DNA from: a virus
Reading direction: 5' to 3' (one strand)
IMG/VR virus record: IMGVR_UViG_3300032731_000226
Span: 1-21,962 of that record
DNA: 21,962 nt
Part shown: positions 1 to 6,076 of the stretch, one piece after another
Layout of the letters: each line of letters opens with the position of its first letter
Position numbering within the stretch: the first letter of the stretch is position 1
Made by a program: the position numbers and the translations under genes
Notes under the pieces: generated by a model
What the model saw: the letters and a program-made list of their open reading frames with translations, nothing else
Told to the model about the DNA's origin: nothing
Database searches by the model: none

Positions 1-1
1 C

Positions 2-124
2 GATGGTAGACTTAGAGATTGTCATCCTCAAATAGCTCAAGATTATTATGGTTTTACAGATAAAGAAATAAAAGAAGCTCAGGACTATGGATATATTCTT
101 GAAATAGATAACAATTTTAATTAA
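2..124 (+). CDS. C-terminal end of an unidentified protein (5' truncated)
   Basis: An open frame enters from the left edge and ends at TAA, giving 40 residues that include QDYYGFTDKEIKEAQDYGYI and end in EIDNNFN. The start lies outside the window. The piece is charged and Tyr-rich with no recognisable motif. It has the AT-rich codon use of its neighbours and the same strand, so it is probably the tail of another small accessory gene. No function can be given. Confidence 0.5.
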   Translation, partial: DGRLRDCHPQIAQDYYGFTDKEIKEAQDYGYILEIDNNFN

Positions 125-329
125 ATTAAAAAAAAAAACCAAACTTAATACAGCTCAAGTCGTAGTTTTTTGTGCTAGTAGTTTTTGTGAGATTGTTGAT
201 GGTAATTTAAAAAGAATATGTGATTGGAACTTCAACCTAGCAGATAACCTTGAAGTCCAAATGAATGATAATGAAGAGTTAGTGAAGTTTTTAAGTAAAA
301 TATTATCAATTAAAGAAATAGAATTATGA
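108..329 (+). CDS. Small hypothetical protein without an ATG start
   Basis: A frame open from 108 to TGA at 327-329 encodes about 70 residues containing AQVVVFCASSFCEIVDGNLK and ending in KILSIKEIEL. Its stop overlaps the ATG of the Cys-repeat gene (ATGA), an arrangement typical of translational coupling and the main reason to think it is real. No ATG lies in a sensible place, so ATT at 114 or 120 would have to start it. An 11-A run at 128-138 lies in the first codons. The mixed hydrophobic and acidic composition looks coding, but I do not recognise a family. The start coordinate is only the limit of the open frame. Confidence 0.4.
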   Translation: MTILIKLKKKTKLNTAQVVVFCASSFCEIVDGNLKRICDWNFNLADNLEVQMNDNEELVKFLSKILSIKEIEL

Positions 330-658
330 AAACAATAGAAGAAATTTTAAAAATGACAAAGGAAGAAATATTAGATTATAAATGGTCTAATGATTTAAAC
401 ATTACAAAAGAAAATACTGGTTGCTCTGGTTGCTCTGATTGCTCTTATTGCTCTGATTGTCCTTATTGCTCTGATTGCTCTTATTGCTCTTATTGCTTTG
501 ATTGCTTTGATTGTTTTGATTGCTTTGATTGCTCTAATTGTTCTAATTGCTCTGATTGTTTTGGTTGTAGAAATGCTAAAGGTCTTAAATATGCTATATG
601 TAATATTGAAATGACAAAGGAAGAATATGAAGACAAACTTAACCAGTTAAAAAAATAA
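326..658 (+). CDS. Cys-triplet repeat protein (C-x-x array)
   Basis: This is a 110-aa protein in three parts. Residues 1-32 are a charged head containing MTKEEIL. Residues 33-81 have cysteine at every third position, 17 in all, with the two residues between drawn mainly from SD, SY, FD and SN. Residues 82-110 are a charged tail containing MTKEEYEDKL. The strict spacing would stack cysteines on one face of a three-residue-per-turn coil, or supply many CxxC pairs for metal or disulfide binding; both ideas are inference. Similar Cys-triplet proteins of unknown role occur in phages and metagenomes. The gene is coupled to the preceding frame by ATGA and lies 4 nt before the YopX-like gene. With no signal peptide it should be cytoplasmic. 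Confidence 0.8.
   Translation: MKTIEEILKMTKEEILDYKWSNDLNITKENTGCSGCSDCSYCSDCPYCSDCSYCSYCFDCFDCFDCFDCSNCSNCSDCFGCRNAKGLKYAICNIEMTKEEYEDKLNQLKK
351..625 (+). repeat. 17-nt direct repeat flanking the Cys-codon array
   Basis: The same 17 bases (aaatgacaaaggaagaa) occur at 351-367 and 609-625, one on each side of the TGC/TGT-rich repeat block at 422-568. Both copies are read in the same frame as the peptide MTKEE. This could be an internal duplication that brackets the array, or convergent use of a common acidic-helix sequence. Confidence 0.6.
422..568 (+). repeat. In-frame short tandem codon repeat (Cys-x-x)
   Basis: About 16 degenerate 9-nt units of the type TGC-TCT-GAT, TGC-TCT-TAT, TGC-TTT-GAT and TGT-TCT-AAT lie head to tail. 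The third bases vary (TGC/TGT, GAT/TAT), so the peptide pattern is kept better than the DNA. The near-identical units could expand or contract by slippage in steps of whole triplets without breaking the frame. Confidence 0.8.
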
Positions 659-662
659 GATT

Positions 663-1073
663 ATGAAAATAAAATTTAGATATATTCTAAAAAATATTGA
701 TGGAATATTTATTGAATATTATACACTAGAAGAAATTGAAGAAATGGAATTTGAAGATAATCATACAATAAAAAATCCACATATAGAAAAAATCGCCCGT
801 AATTTATTCACTGGACTTCTTGATAAAAACGGAAAAGAGATTTATGAGGGGGATATTGTTGAAATATATAGTTATATTTCAGAAGAGGGTGATAAAATAG
901 ACAAGGAAATTTATGAAGTTAAATGGTTTGGTGATAAAGATTATCCTGCTTTTGATTTTGTGGGTTGGGAAGGTGATACTAATGGATTAGCTTATATTTA
1001 TCAATCAATGGAAGAGGATTGGAAAATGGAAATAATCGGAAACATTTACGAAGATAGCCATTTACTTAAATAA
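663..1073 (+). CDS. YopX family protein
   Basis: A 136-aa protein with the hallmark of the phage YopX family (PF09643). Residues 49-68 read FTGLLDKNGKEIYEGDIVEI, and the C-terminus carries MEIIGNIYED (about 122-131), the usual closing motif. The order is N-terminal strand-rich lead, the FTGLxDKNGKEIYEGDI core, a variable middle and the GNIYE end. YopX proteins are common small phage and prophage proteins whose role is not established. Length is typical. It starts 4 nt after the Cys-repeat gene and so probably shares its transcript. Family assignment is confident; function is open. Confidence 0.88.
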   Translation: MKIKFRYILKNIDGIFIEYYTLEEIEEMEFEDNHTIKNPHIEKIARNLFTGLLDKNGKEIYEGDIVEIYSYISEEGDKIDKEIYEVKWFGDKDYPAFDFVGWEGDTNGLAYIYQSMEEDWKMEIIGNIYEDSHLLK

Positions 1074-1092
1074 ATATAATTAAAGGATTATG
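1069..1092 (+). repeat. Repeated leader, copy 1 (aataaatataattaaagg..ATG)
   Basis: The 24 bases up to and including the start codon at 1090 match the leader at 6826-6849 exactly, and match that at 5620-5644 except for one extra base (AAAGAGATT for AAAGGATT). AAAGGA gives a plausible ribosome binding site 3-4 nt before ATG. It is one of few clear Shine-Dalgarno-type leaders in the window. Confidence 0.7.
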
Positions 1093-1269
1093 AAAAGAAA
1101 AAAAATGATAAAAGCGTGGGCAATATTATTAAATAATAATGATATTGTATATCCACTTTATAGAACAAAAAAAGAAGCAATTTATGATTTTCCAAATAGT
1201 GATGGTAATGCTATTTCTAAAATAGAAATTAAAATATTATTTGACCAACCTATACATTCCATTCACTAA
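1090..1269 (+). CDS. Small hypothetical protein
   Basis: A 59-aa frame starting MKRKKMIKAWAILLNNN and ending DQPIHSIH. It is supported by the AAAGGA ribosome binding site in the repeated leader and by codon use like its neighbours. The basic start is followed by a short strand-like stretch and YPLYRTKKEAIYDFPNSD. There is no signal peptide or membrane segment. It follows the YopX-like gene by 16 nt. No family recognised; function unknown. Confidence 0.55.
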   Translation: MKRKKMIKAWAILLNNNDIVYPLYRTKKEAIYDFPNSDGNAISKIEIKILFDQPIHSIH

Positions 1270-1303
1270 TCTTAGCCATATTTAATAATTAACCTATACA
1301 TAG

Positions 1304-1414
1304 ATGAAACACCGTCTTAAAAAAATAATAAAAAAAGCACGTAAATATGTGCCAGACACCTATGAGTATTTAAGACACAAATATTGGTTATATAAGATGA
1401 AGAAAGATTTATAA
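1304..1414 (+). CDS. Very small basic protein
   Basis: A 36-aa frame beginning MKHRLKKIIKKARKYVP and ending YKMKKDL. It is strongly basic (Lys/Arg/His about one third of residues) with aromatic residues in the second half (YEYLRHKYWLY), so it could bind nucleic acid or membrane; that is inference from composition only. No Shine-Dalgarno sequence precedes the ATG. It fills the gap between two more convincing genes on the same strand, which is the main support. Confidence 0.35.
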   Translation: MKHRLKKIIKKARKYVPDTYEYLRHKYWLYKMKKDL

Positions 1415-1429
1415 ATTAAATAAAAACAA

Positions 1430-1780
1430 ATGAAAACATCATTAGAACTAAGTAAAAAATTAAAGGATAATGAGTGCGAGTTAGAGAGTGAATTTTATTG
1501 GGCTTATTGTAAATATTTAGATACTTGGACATTAGAATTTAGTAAACGAAAAACTAAAAAAGGATTTTTAGTAACTAAAATTTACCCAGCACTAGACATT
1601 CTAAATGATATTTGTGTTAAGCACGCTAAGGAGTTTTTTGGGGAAAATTATCTACTCTATACAGAATATATTTTTACTCTTATTCAATTAAATGAAATTG
1701 AACTTAAACAAAACAAAATCAAAGATGAGATTGAGGAGTATATATGGGAGCATTGCAGTTTTAACGATAAAAATAAGTAA
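1430..1780 (+). CDS. Hypothetical protein, phage accessory type
   Basis: A 116-aa, largely alpha-helical protein. The first half is Trp/Tyr-rich (FYWAYCKYLDTWTLEF). The middle reads IYPALDILNDICVKHAKEFF. The C-terminal helix is rich in Glu and Lys (IELKQNKIKDEIEEYIWEHC). No signal peptide or known catalytic motif is visible. The leader is A-rich without a Shine-Dalgarno site. I do not recognise the family. Its position suggests one of the small accessory genes often found upstream of terminase. It is followed by the hairpin region before groES. Confidence 0.65.
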   Translation: MKTSLELSKKLKDNECELESEFYWAYCKYLDTWTLEFSKRKTKKGFLVTKIYPALDILNDICVKHAKEFFGENYLLYTEYIFTLIQLNEIELKQNKIKDEIEEYIWEHCSFNDKNK

Positions 1781-1782
1781 AC

Positions 1783-1816
1783 AATAGGTAAAGTAAAGGT
1801 AAAGGGTTTACCTATT
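1783..1816 (+). promoter_or_regulatory. Inverted repeat with alternative pairings upstream of groES
   Basis: AATAGGTAAA (1783-1792) is repeated as its exact complement TTTACCTATT (1807-1816). Between them a second AGGTAAA (1797-1803) can pair with the same 3' arm (1807-1813), leaving only GGG as loop. One 3' arm can therefore form either a 10-bp stem with a 14-nt loop or a 7-bp stem with a 3-nt loop. No T-run follows, so a simple terminator is unlikely. An operator or RNA switch for the groES-terminase operon is possible. Confidence 0.5.
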
Positions 1817-1917
1817 AAACATAAATTAAAATATAAACAGTAATGCTTCTAATGTTTTAGCTGAATGGCTTATCTACTTAATAGAAAATAACCTAACCAA
1901 TTAAAATATAAAGAGGT

Positions 1918-2208
1918 ATGAAAATTATTCCACTCAACGACTACTTGATCGTTGAACCATTAAAAGACAATAACAAATCTGAATCCGGTTTAACCTTGCC
2001 TGATTCTTCTAACACTGATAAGAAAGGTATGGGTAAGGTTGTTGATTTTGATTTAGAATTAAATTTAAAAGTTGATAAGGAAAAGGAAATTAAAAAAGGT
2101 TATGGAGTTTTATATAAACTATACGCCCCTAGTAATATTAAATACGACGGCAAAGATATGGTAGCCGTTAATTATAAAGACGTGATAGCAATTATTAAAG
2201 ATGACTAA
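1918..2208 (+). CDS. groES: GroES-like co-chaperonin (Cpn10)
   Basis: A 96-aa protein of the Cpn10 family and normal family length. The N-terminal strand IIPLNDYLIVEPL is followed by the mobile-loop region with SGLTLPDS (residues about 23-30), then KKGMGKVVDF. The C-terminal half has KKGYGVLYKLYAPSNIKYDG and ends in YKDVIAIIKDD, matching the GroES pattern. GroES caps the GroEL ring to enclose folding substrates. Phage versions can replace the host lid and help fold the capsid protein. No GroEL is present here, so it would work with host GroEL. AAAGAGG precedes the ATG with only 1 nt of spacing. It overlaps the small terminase gene by 8 nt, which suggests coupled translation. Confidence 0.87.
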   Translation: MKIIPLNDYLIVEPLKDNNKSESGLTLPDSSNTDKKGMGKVVDFDLELNLKVDKEKEIKKGYGVLYKLYAPSNIKYDGKDMVAVNYKDVIAIIKDD

Positions 2209-2722
2209 AAAAAAAGTAAAAAAAAATAAAGAAGAAAAAGGAGTTGCTGATTTAGAATATAGAGCAATGGAACTTAAATATTATGGTAAAAGTTTAGCAG
2301 AGATTGAAGAAGAATTAAAAGCGGAAGGTCATAATGTAAGTTGGCAAGTAATAGGCAGATGGTTTAGAGAAGACGGTAAACTATATAAAAAGTTTGATAA
2401 GTTTTGTACAGATATAAATGAAGCTAAACTTAAATTATCTAAACAGCAGATAGGTAGTTTATCAGAGGAATCAATTAAAACTATTGTCCGAGCATTAAAA
2501 GATGACAATGTTAAATTAGCTGAAAGGATACTAACTCAAACTGGAACGCTTGAACCTGAAACACAACCTATGGCTTTAGGCGGGGGTAGCTTTTCATACG
2601 AAAAATTAATGATAACAAATGAACAATCAGACACACAAAATAACAATCCAAGACTTAAAGGACAAGATGATGCAGTTGAAGTTGAATCGGAGGTTATACA
2701 TCAAGGAACAGTTGAAGATTAA
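2201..2722 (+). CDS. terS: Terminase small subunit (putative)
   Basis: A 173-aa protein directly before the large terminase. It has a Lys-rich start (MTKKKVKKNKEEKG), then an HTH-like region (residues about 22-55, MELKYYGKSLAEIEEEL and VSWQVIGRWFRED). A helical oligomerisation region follows (IKTIVRALKDDNVKLAERILTQTG, about 93-116), a pattern shared with small terminases. The C-terminal tail is polar and disordered-looking. The small subunit would recognise the packaging site and load DNA onto the large subunit. It begins inside the end of groES and its end overlaps the large-subunit gene. Identification rests on position and architecture, not on a conserved catalytic motif. Confidence 0.72.
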   Translation: MTKKKVKKNKEEKGVADLEYRAMELKYYGKSLAEIEEELKAEGHNVSWQVIGRWFREDGKLYKKFDKFCTDINEAKLKLSKQQIGSLSEESIKTIVRALKDDNVKLAERILTQTGTLEPETQPMALGGGSFSYEKLMITNEQSDTQNNNPRLKGQDDAVEVESEVIHQGTVED

Positions 2723-4397
2723 AAATCAATCAGCTAAAATTGTTTCTTTTGAATTAAATATAATTCAGGAAAAAGTTGATGAAGTAGTTAGTAAACTTGA
2801 AGACGCTGGAAAGCCAGTAAGGATTAAGATTTTAAAAGCTAGACGTGAAGGGATGACAACTTATGTTGCTGGTAAGATTTTTCATAATACTGTCACCAAT
2901 CCGAACATTGATAGTTTAGTTATTTCCCACGAGCCACAAAGTACAGATGCTATTTTTGATATTTATAAATTATTCTATGAAAGTCTTGAAGATATATTTA
3001 GACCAATGTGTAGGTATGATAATAAGAACGAATTGGTGTTTGACAATCCAAACGATAAAGAGAGATTAATTAATAGAGGATTTAAAAGTAAGATAAAAGT
3101 TGCTACGGCTAATAAACTACAACTTGGTCGTGCCAGTTTAAATAGAAACTTACACGGATCAGAGGTTGGCTTTTGGAAGAACGCTAGAACTTTAATGACT
3201 GCCGTATTACAGACAGTTCCTGATTTAATCGGTACTAGCGTATTTTTAGAAAGCACAGCCAATGGCGTTGGCAACTGGTGGCAGATTAGTTTTATGAGGT
3301 CGTGGCGTAAAGAAGATGATTATGTAGCTTTATTCTTTGCTTGGTTTGATTTCCCTGACTATCAAAGAGAAGTTACAAAGTTAGAAGCTAAGGTAATAAT
3401 ACAAACTTTAACAGACGAGGAAGATATATTAATTAAAAATCATAAATGTACAGTACAGCAGTTGGCTTGGCGTAGGTGGATGATTATAAATAAGTGCCAA
3501 AATGATTTAGATATTTTCCATCAAGAATATCCGTCAACAGTTGAAGAGGCATTTATAAGCTCTGGTCGTCCGGTATTTAACCGTACTAAGTTACAATTAC
3601 AAAATCTTAGGAACGGAGTACGTGGCTATCTTGAGCAAATGGGTGACGACATTGAGAATTGTGAGTTTATAAAAGACCGGAAAGGTGAACTAATTATTTA
3701 TACTAAGCCAAATTCTAACCGCAGTTATGTTATAGGCGGTGACGTTGCCGAGGGTGAATTGATTGAAAGTGAAACCGAAGATATTGTTGAAGCGTTTGAA
3801 CAAAAGAAAGGTGACTACTCGGTATTGGTTGTTATTGATTCTAAGACGCGCAACGTGGTCGCGGTGTGGCGCGGACACATTGATCCCGATTTATTAGGCG
3901 ACAGAGCCGTAGAACTTGCTTATTATTATAATGAAGCATTAATAGCTATTGAGGCAAATAAAGACGGTGGAACTACTAATAAAAAGATATATAAGTTATA
4001 TCCTCGTAGAAAAATATATTTTCACGAAATAGTTGATACAGCTAGAAATAAACGGACTAAGAAAATGGGCTGGCTAACTGATAAGAAAACAAGACCTTTT
4101 GTTATAAGTGAGGTCAGAGCATACATTAGAGATATTGATGGAAAGATGAATGACAAAAATATTTTTAGCGAGTGTATGACGTTTATAGTAACGGAGAGTG
4201 GCAAGCCAAATGCGGAAGCTGGCTGTTATGATGATTGCGTATTTGCTTTCGGTATTGCTTTAAATGTTTTAAATAAATATGCTTTTAAGTTAGTCGTTAT
4301 TAGCAGACATCCGGAACGTAAGTTAAAAAATCCTAAGCTAGAGAATATTTGGGAAGATACTTTACTACCGGACTTTGACGAGTTTAAAAGTAGTTAA
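2667..4397 (+). CDS. terL: Terminase large subunit (ATPase and nuclease)
   Basis: About 576 aa. The packaging motor couples ATP hydrolysis to DNA translocation and cuts concatemers. Numbered from this start: a Walker-A-like arm ARREGMTT at about 58-65, a Walker-B equivalent SEVGFW with Ser165-Glu166, and the coupling motif STANG at about 196-200. The RNase H-like nuclease follows, with Asp359 (GGDVAEG), Glu429 (AIEAN) and Asp522/Asp523 (CYDDC). The order and spacing are those of the family. The Walker A loop is the deviant RRxGxTT form. I chose ATG 2667 because AAAGGA sits 4 nt before it. An upstream ATG at 2619 (592 aa) has no ribosome binding site. TTG at 2712, after AAGGA, is also possible. 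The gene overlaps the small terminase in another frame. Confidence 0.93.
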   Translation: MMQLKLNRRLYIKEQLKIKNQSAKIVSFELNIIQEKVDEVVSKLEDAGKPVRIKILKARREGMTTYVAGKIFHNTVTNPNIDSLVISHEPQSTDAIFDIYKLFYESLEDIFRPMCRYDNKNELVFDNPNDKERLINRGFKSKIKVATANKLQLGRASLNRNLHGSEVGFWKNARTLMTAVLQTVPDLIGTSVFLESTANGVGNWWQISFMRSWRKEDDYVALFFAWFDFPDYQREVTKLEAKVIIQTLTDEEDILIKNHKCTVQQLAWRRWMIINKCQNDLDIFHQEYPSTVEEAFISSGRPVFNRTKLQLQNLRNGVRGYLEQMGDDIENCEFIKDRKGELIIYTKPNSNRSYVIGGDVAEGELIESETEDIVEAFEQKKGDYSVLVVIDSKTRNVVAVWRGHIDPDLLGDRAVELAYYYNEALIAIEANKDGGTTNKKIYKLYPRRKIYFHEIVDTARNKRTKKMGWLTDKKTRPFVISEVRAYIRDIDGKMNDKNIFSECMTFIVTESGKPNAEAGCYDDCVFAFGIALNVLNKYAFKLVVISRHPERKLKNPKLENIWEDTLLPDFDEFKSS

Positions 4398-4406
4398 TTA
4401 ATTAAC
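4393..4406. repeat. 14-bp AT-rich palindrome at the end of terL
   Basis: GTTAATTAATTAAC is a perfect palindrome that includes the large terminase stop codon. It lies just upstream of the leader of the next gene. It is AT-rich, so chance is a fair explanation. It could be a protein binding site or nothing. Confidence 0.25.
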
Positions 4407-4416
4407 AATAAAAAAA

Positions 4417-4746
4417 ATGAAAAAAAGATTAAAAAATTTACAAAAAATATCTATACCTGTCCGTATAATTAAATGTGATAATTTTGATAATATAGATGAT
4501 GAGATTAAATATTTGGAAAATAGACTTAGCGATAAAACACTTAATTGTGGTGCTATGCATATGTATATCAAACGGCATCATCTACCTAAAACTATAAGTG
4601 ATGAAACATATAATTGGTGGCGTAACTGGGTTGAACCATTGCCAGCTGAAAATTTTACAGATGAACATATTGCTACTATGTTTGATGAATGTAAAAAGTC
4701 TGAACTTATGGAGAAACGTCAAAAGTTTGACGGCATTCTTAAATGA
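4417..4746 (+). CDS. Hypothetical protein after terminase
   Basis: A 109-aa protein with a basic N-terminus (MKKRLKNLQK), an acidic stretch (NIDDEIKYLENRL), then MHMYIKRHHLPKTISDETYNWWRNWVEPLP, which is rich in Trp and His. There is no signal peptide or known motif. It starts 19 nt after terL with an A-rich leader and no Shine-Dalgarno site. It is the first of eight small genes separating terminase from portal. Function unknown; the coding call is supported by length, codon use and tight spacing. Confidence 0.65.
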   Translation: MKKRLKNLQKISIPVRIIKCDNFDNIDDEIKYLENRLSDKTLNCGAMHMYIKRHHLPKTISDETYNWWRNWVEPLPAENFTDEHIATMFDECKKSELMEKRQKFDGILK

Positions 4747-4782
4747 TAAACGTTTTCCATTAAATATAACTTAAAAAAACCT

Positions 4783-5208
4783 ATGCTAAATCTTAAAATC
4801 CCAAAATGTTTAATGAACTTTGTAAATAGGCATACTTGTATTTTAGAAAAACGTGGATTTGAAACTAGGCTTGATTTTTCTAATAATACATTAACTGTTT
4901 TTAAAACTAAAGTTATAAAATCAATCGTTGCCGAAGAGGAACACGAAAAACTAGCACACAATGAAGTAGTTCATATTGAGTTTATCTTTAACCAAAGGAT
5001 TTTAGATAAAACTAGATATAGTAAATCCGGTGTGCCTAAGCAACCAAATTATATTAATATAAGCCGAGAGGAATTTGAAACCTACAAAGAACATCCTGAT
5101 GTATCTAATATGCTTTACAATTCTTATGAGGGTCGTGAGATATGTGAAGGTCTTAGAAACGGGGACTTCTCATTATCTTATAAAGGAATAAAATTAATCG
5201 TTGAGTGA
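4783..5208 (+). CDS. Hypothetical protein
   Basis: A 141-aa protein. Its N-terminal part contains NRHTCILEKRGFETRLDFSN and a strand-like NTLTVFKTKVIKSIV. The C-terminal half contains YINISREEFETYKEHPDVSN and ends SYKGIKLIVE. The predicted mix of strands and charged helices suggests a small cytoplasmic globular protein. No family recognised. The stop TGA at 5206-5208 lies 1 nt before the ATG of the next gene, so the two are probably translated together. Confidence 0.65.
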   Translation: MLNLKIPKCLMNFVNRHTCILEKRGFETRLDFSNNTLTVFKTKVIKSIVAEEEHEKLAHNEVVHIEFIFNQRILDKTRYSKSGVPKQPNYINISREEFETYKEHPDVSNMLYNSYEGREICEGLRNGDFSLSYKGIKLIVE

Positions 5209-5209
5209 T

Positions 5210-5389
5210 ATGAATTTAAGTCAAATAAAATCAGAAGTTGAAAAAATGGTTAATTCTAATATAGATGATAAGGAATGGGAATATTTATTTAATAAGTTTT
5301 GTAGACCAAAAACAATTAAAATATCAAAGAGGTATCATAAAGTTTTAATTGATAATATTATTATTTATTATAATAAACTTAAAAATTAA
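5210..5389 (+). CDS. Small hypothetical protein
   Basis: A 59-aa frame starting MNLSQIKSEVEKMVNSN and ending IIIYYNKLKN. I chose the ATG at 5210, immediately after the upstream TGA. A TTG at 5201 would add MSD and overlap the upstream gene. The protein is amphipathic-helical with a basic middle (RPKTIKISKRYHK). No Shine-Dalgarno site or recognisable family. Function unknown. Confidence 0.5.
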   Translation: MNLSQIKSEVEKMVNSNIDDKEWEYLFNKFCRPKTIKISKRYHKVLIDNIIIYYNKLKN

Positions 5390-5408
5390 AATATATAAAA
5401 TAAAACCA

Positions 5409-5621
5409 ATGCTCTTTGTTGACGACAACAATTTAAACCACCGTAGATTTATAAAAGTCTATGGACGTGCTAGGCTAGTCAGATTTTTATGGTATATGAA
5501 TAAAGGTTTAAGGAAGACCGAGATGTCAGCTTGTGCGCAGGGCTGGGGCAAGTATAAACGAATGACTTATAAAAACGTCAGATATTGGTATGATTTGTTT
5601 GAAGAATATAGAAAAGTTTAA
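5409..5621 (+). CDS. Small basic protein, possible HTH
   Basis: A 70-aa protein starting MLFVDDNNLNHRRFIKVYGR. The middle reads VRFLWYMNKGLRKTEMSACAQGWGKYKRMTYKNVRYWYDLFEEY, a spacing reminiscent of a helix-turn-helix, with TYKNVRYW as possible recognition helix. DNA binding is inferred from basic charge and this pattern only. The frame is open further upstream to 5349, but those extra residues overlap the previous gene and are AT-biased noise, so I chose the ATG at 5409. The last codons and the sequence just after them (5609-5636) recur exactly after the methyltransferase gene. Confidence 0.5.
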   Translation: MLFVDDNNLNHRRFIKVYGRARLVRFLWYMNKGLRKTEMSACAQGWGKYKRMTYKNVRYWYDLFEEYRKV

Positions 5622-5636
5622 TAAATATAATTAAAG
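5609..5636 (+). repeat. 28-nt direct repeat, left copy
   Basis: These 28 bases, from tagaaaagtttaataa through ataattaaag, are identical at 5609-5636 and 6815-6842. Here they cover the end of the preceding coding sequence (reading through YRKV and the stop) and the leader of the Cys/HTH gene. The downstream part is also shared with 1069-1084. The two copies bound the three-gene block with the methyltransferase. Confidence 0.75.
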
Positions 5637-5641
5637 AGATT

Positions 5642-5818
5642 ATGACAAATTGTCCACTATGTAATGGGACTGGTAAATGGCAAACACTAGAATTAACTAG
5701 ACAAGAAAAAATTAAAGAAGCTAAAAAGCTAAAAGAAGCTGGTTTATCTATACAACAAATTATGAGAGTTATGGGTTATAAATCAAATATTAGTATTCAA
5801 TTATTATTAAAATCTTAA
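5642..5818 (+). CDS. Small CxxC / HTH-like protein
   Basis: A 58-aa protein beginning MTNCPLCNGTGKW, a DnaJ-like CxxCxGxG knuckle with Cys4 and Cys7. Then comes a charged helix (RQEKIKEAKKLKEAGLS) and IQQIMRVMGYKSNISI, which has helix-turn-helix spacing. A single CxxC would need dimerisation or a partner to bind zinc. A small transcription factor is plausible but unproven. It uses the repeated leader with an AAAGAG ribosome binding site 5-6 nt before the ATG. It ends 3 nt before the next gene. Confidence 0.6.
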   Translation: MTNCPLCNGTGKWQTLELTRQEKIKEAKKLKEAGLSIQQIMRVMGYKSNISIQLLLKS

Positions 5819-5821
5819 TAT

Positions 5822-6070
5822 ATGGAACAATCTTATTTATTAGATTTAAGAGAAAAAATAGAGAATAGTTATCAAGCTAATCCAACTGGATGTGGTGGAA
5901 GTTTTGGTGAAATACTTTGTTGGGAAATTCACACAAACGGTTTAACATTTATATGGCTTGCTAAAAAATGGGGAATAAGTTTACCAACTTTAGGTGAATT
6001 AATTAAAGACCATTGTGATAGATTACAGGAATTACCAAAGGTAAATCACGATTATAAATATAATCATTAA
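5822..6070 (+). CDS. HTH-like hypothetical protein
   Basis: An 82-aa protein. Residues about 45-70, LTFIWLAKKWGISLPTLGEL, have the look of a helix-turn-helix of the kind seen in small phage regulators: a hydrophobic helix, a turn at WGIS and a second helix TLGELIKDHCDRL. The N-terminus contains TGCGGSFGE. It has no signal peptide. It starts 3 nt after the Cys/HTH gene and ends 6 nt before the methyltransferase gene, so the three probably form one unit. DNA binding is inferred. Confidence 0.6.
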   Translation: MEQSYLLDLREKIENSYQANPTGCGGSFGEILCWEIHTNGLTFIWLAKKWGISLPTLGELIKDHCDRLQELPKVNHDYKYNH

Positions 6071-6076
6071 GAACTT

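Noticed and set aside
422-568. Short regular repeats considered as CRISPR or minisatellite
   Set aside because: Units are 9 nt, contiguous and phased with codons, with wobble changes at third bases; there are no spacers. They are a protein repeat.
1830-1904. Open frame reading NSNASNVLAEWLIYLIENNL before groES
   Set aside because: It looks protein-like but has no start codon after the preceding in-frame stop and only about 25 codons. It may be a gene remnant, too weak to annotate.
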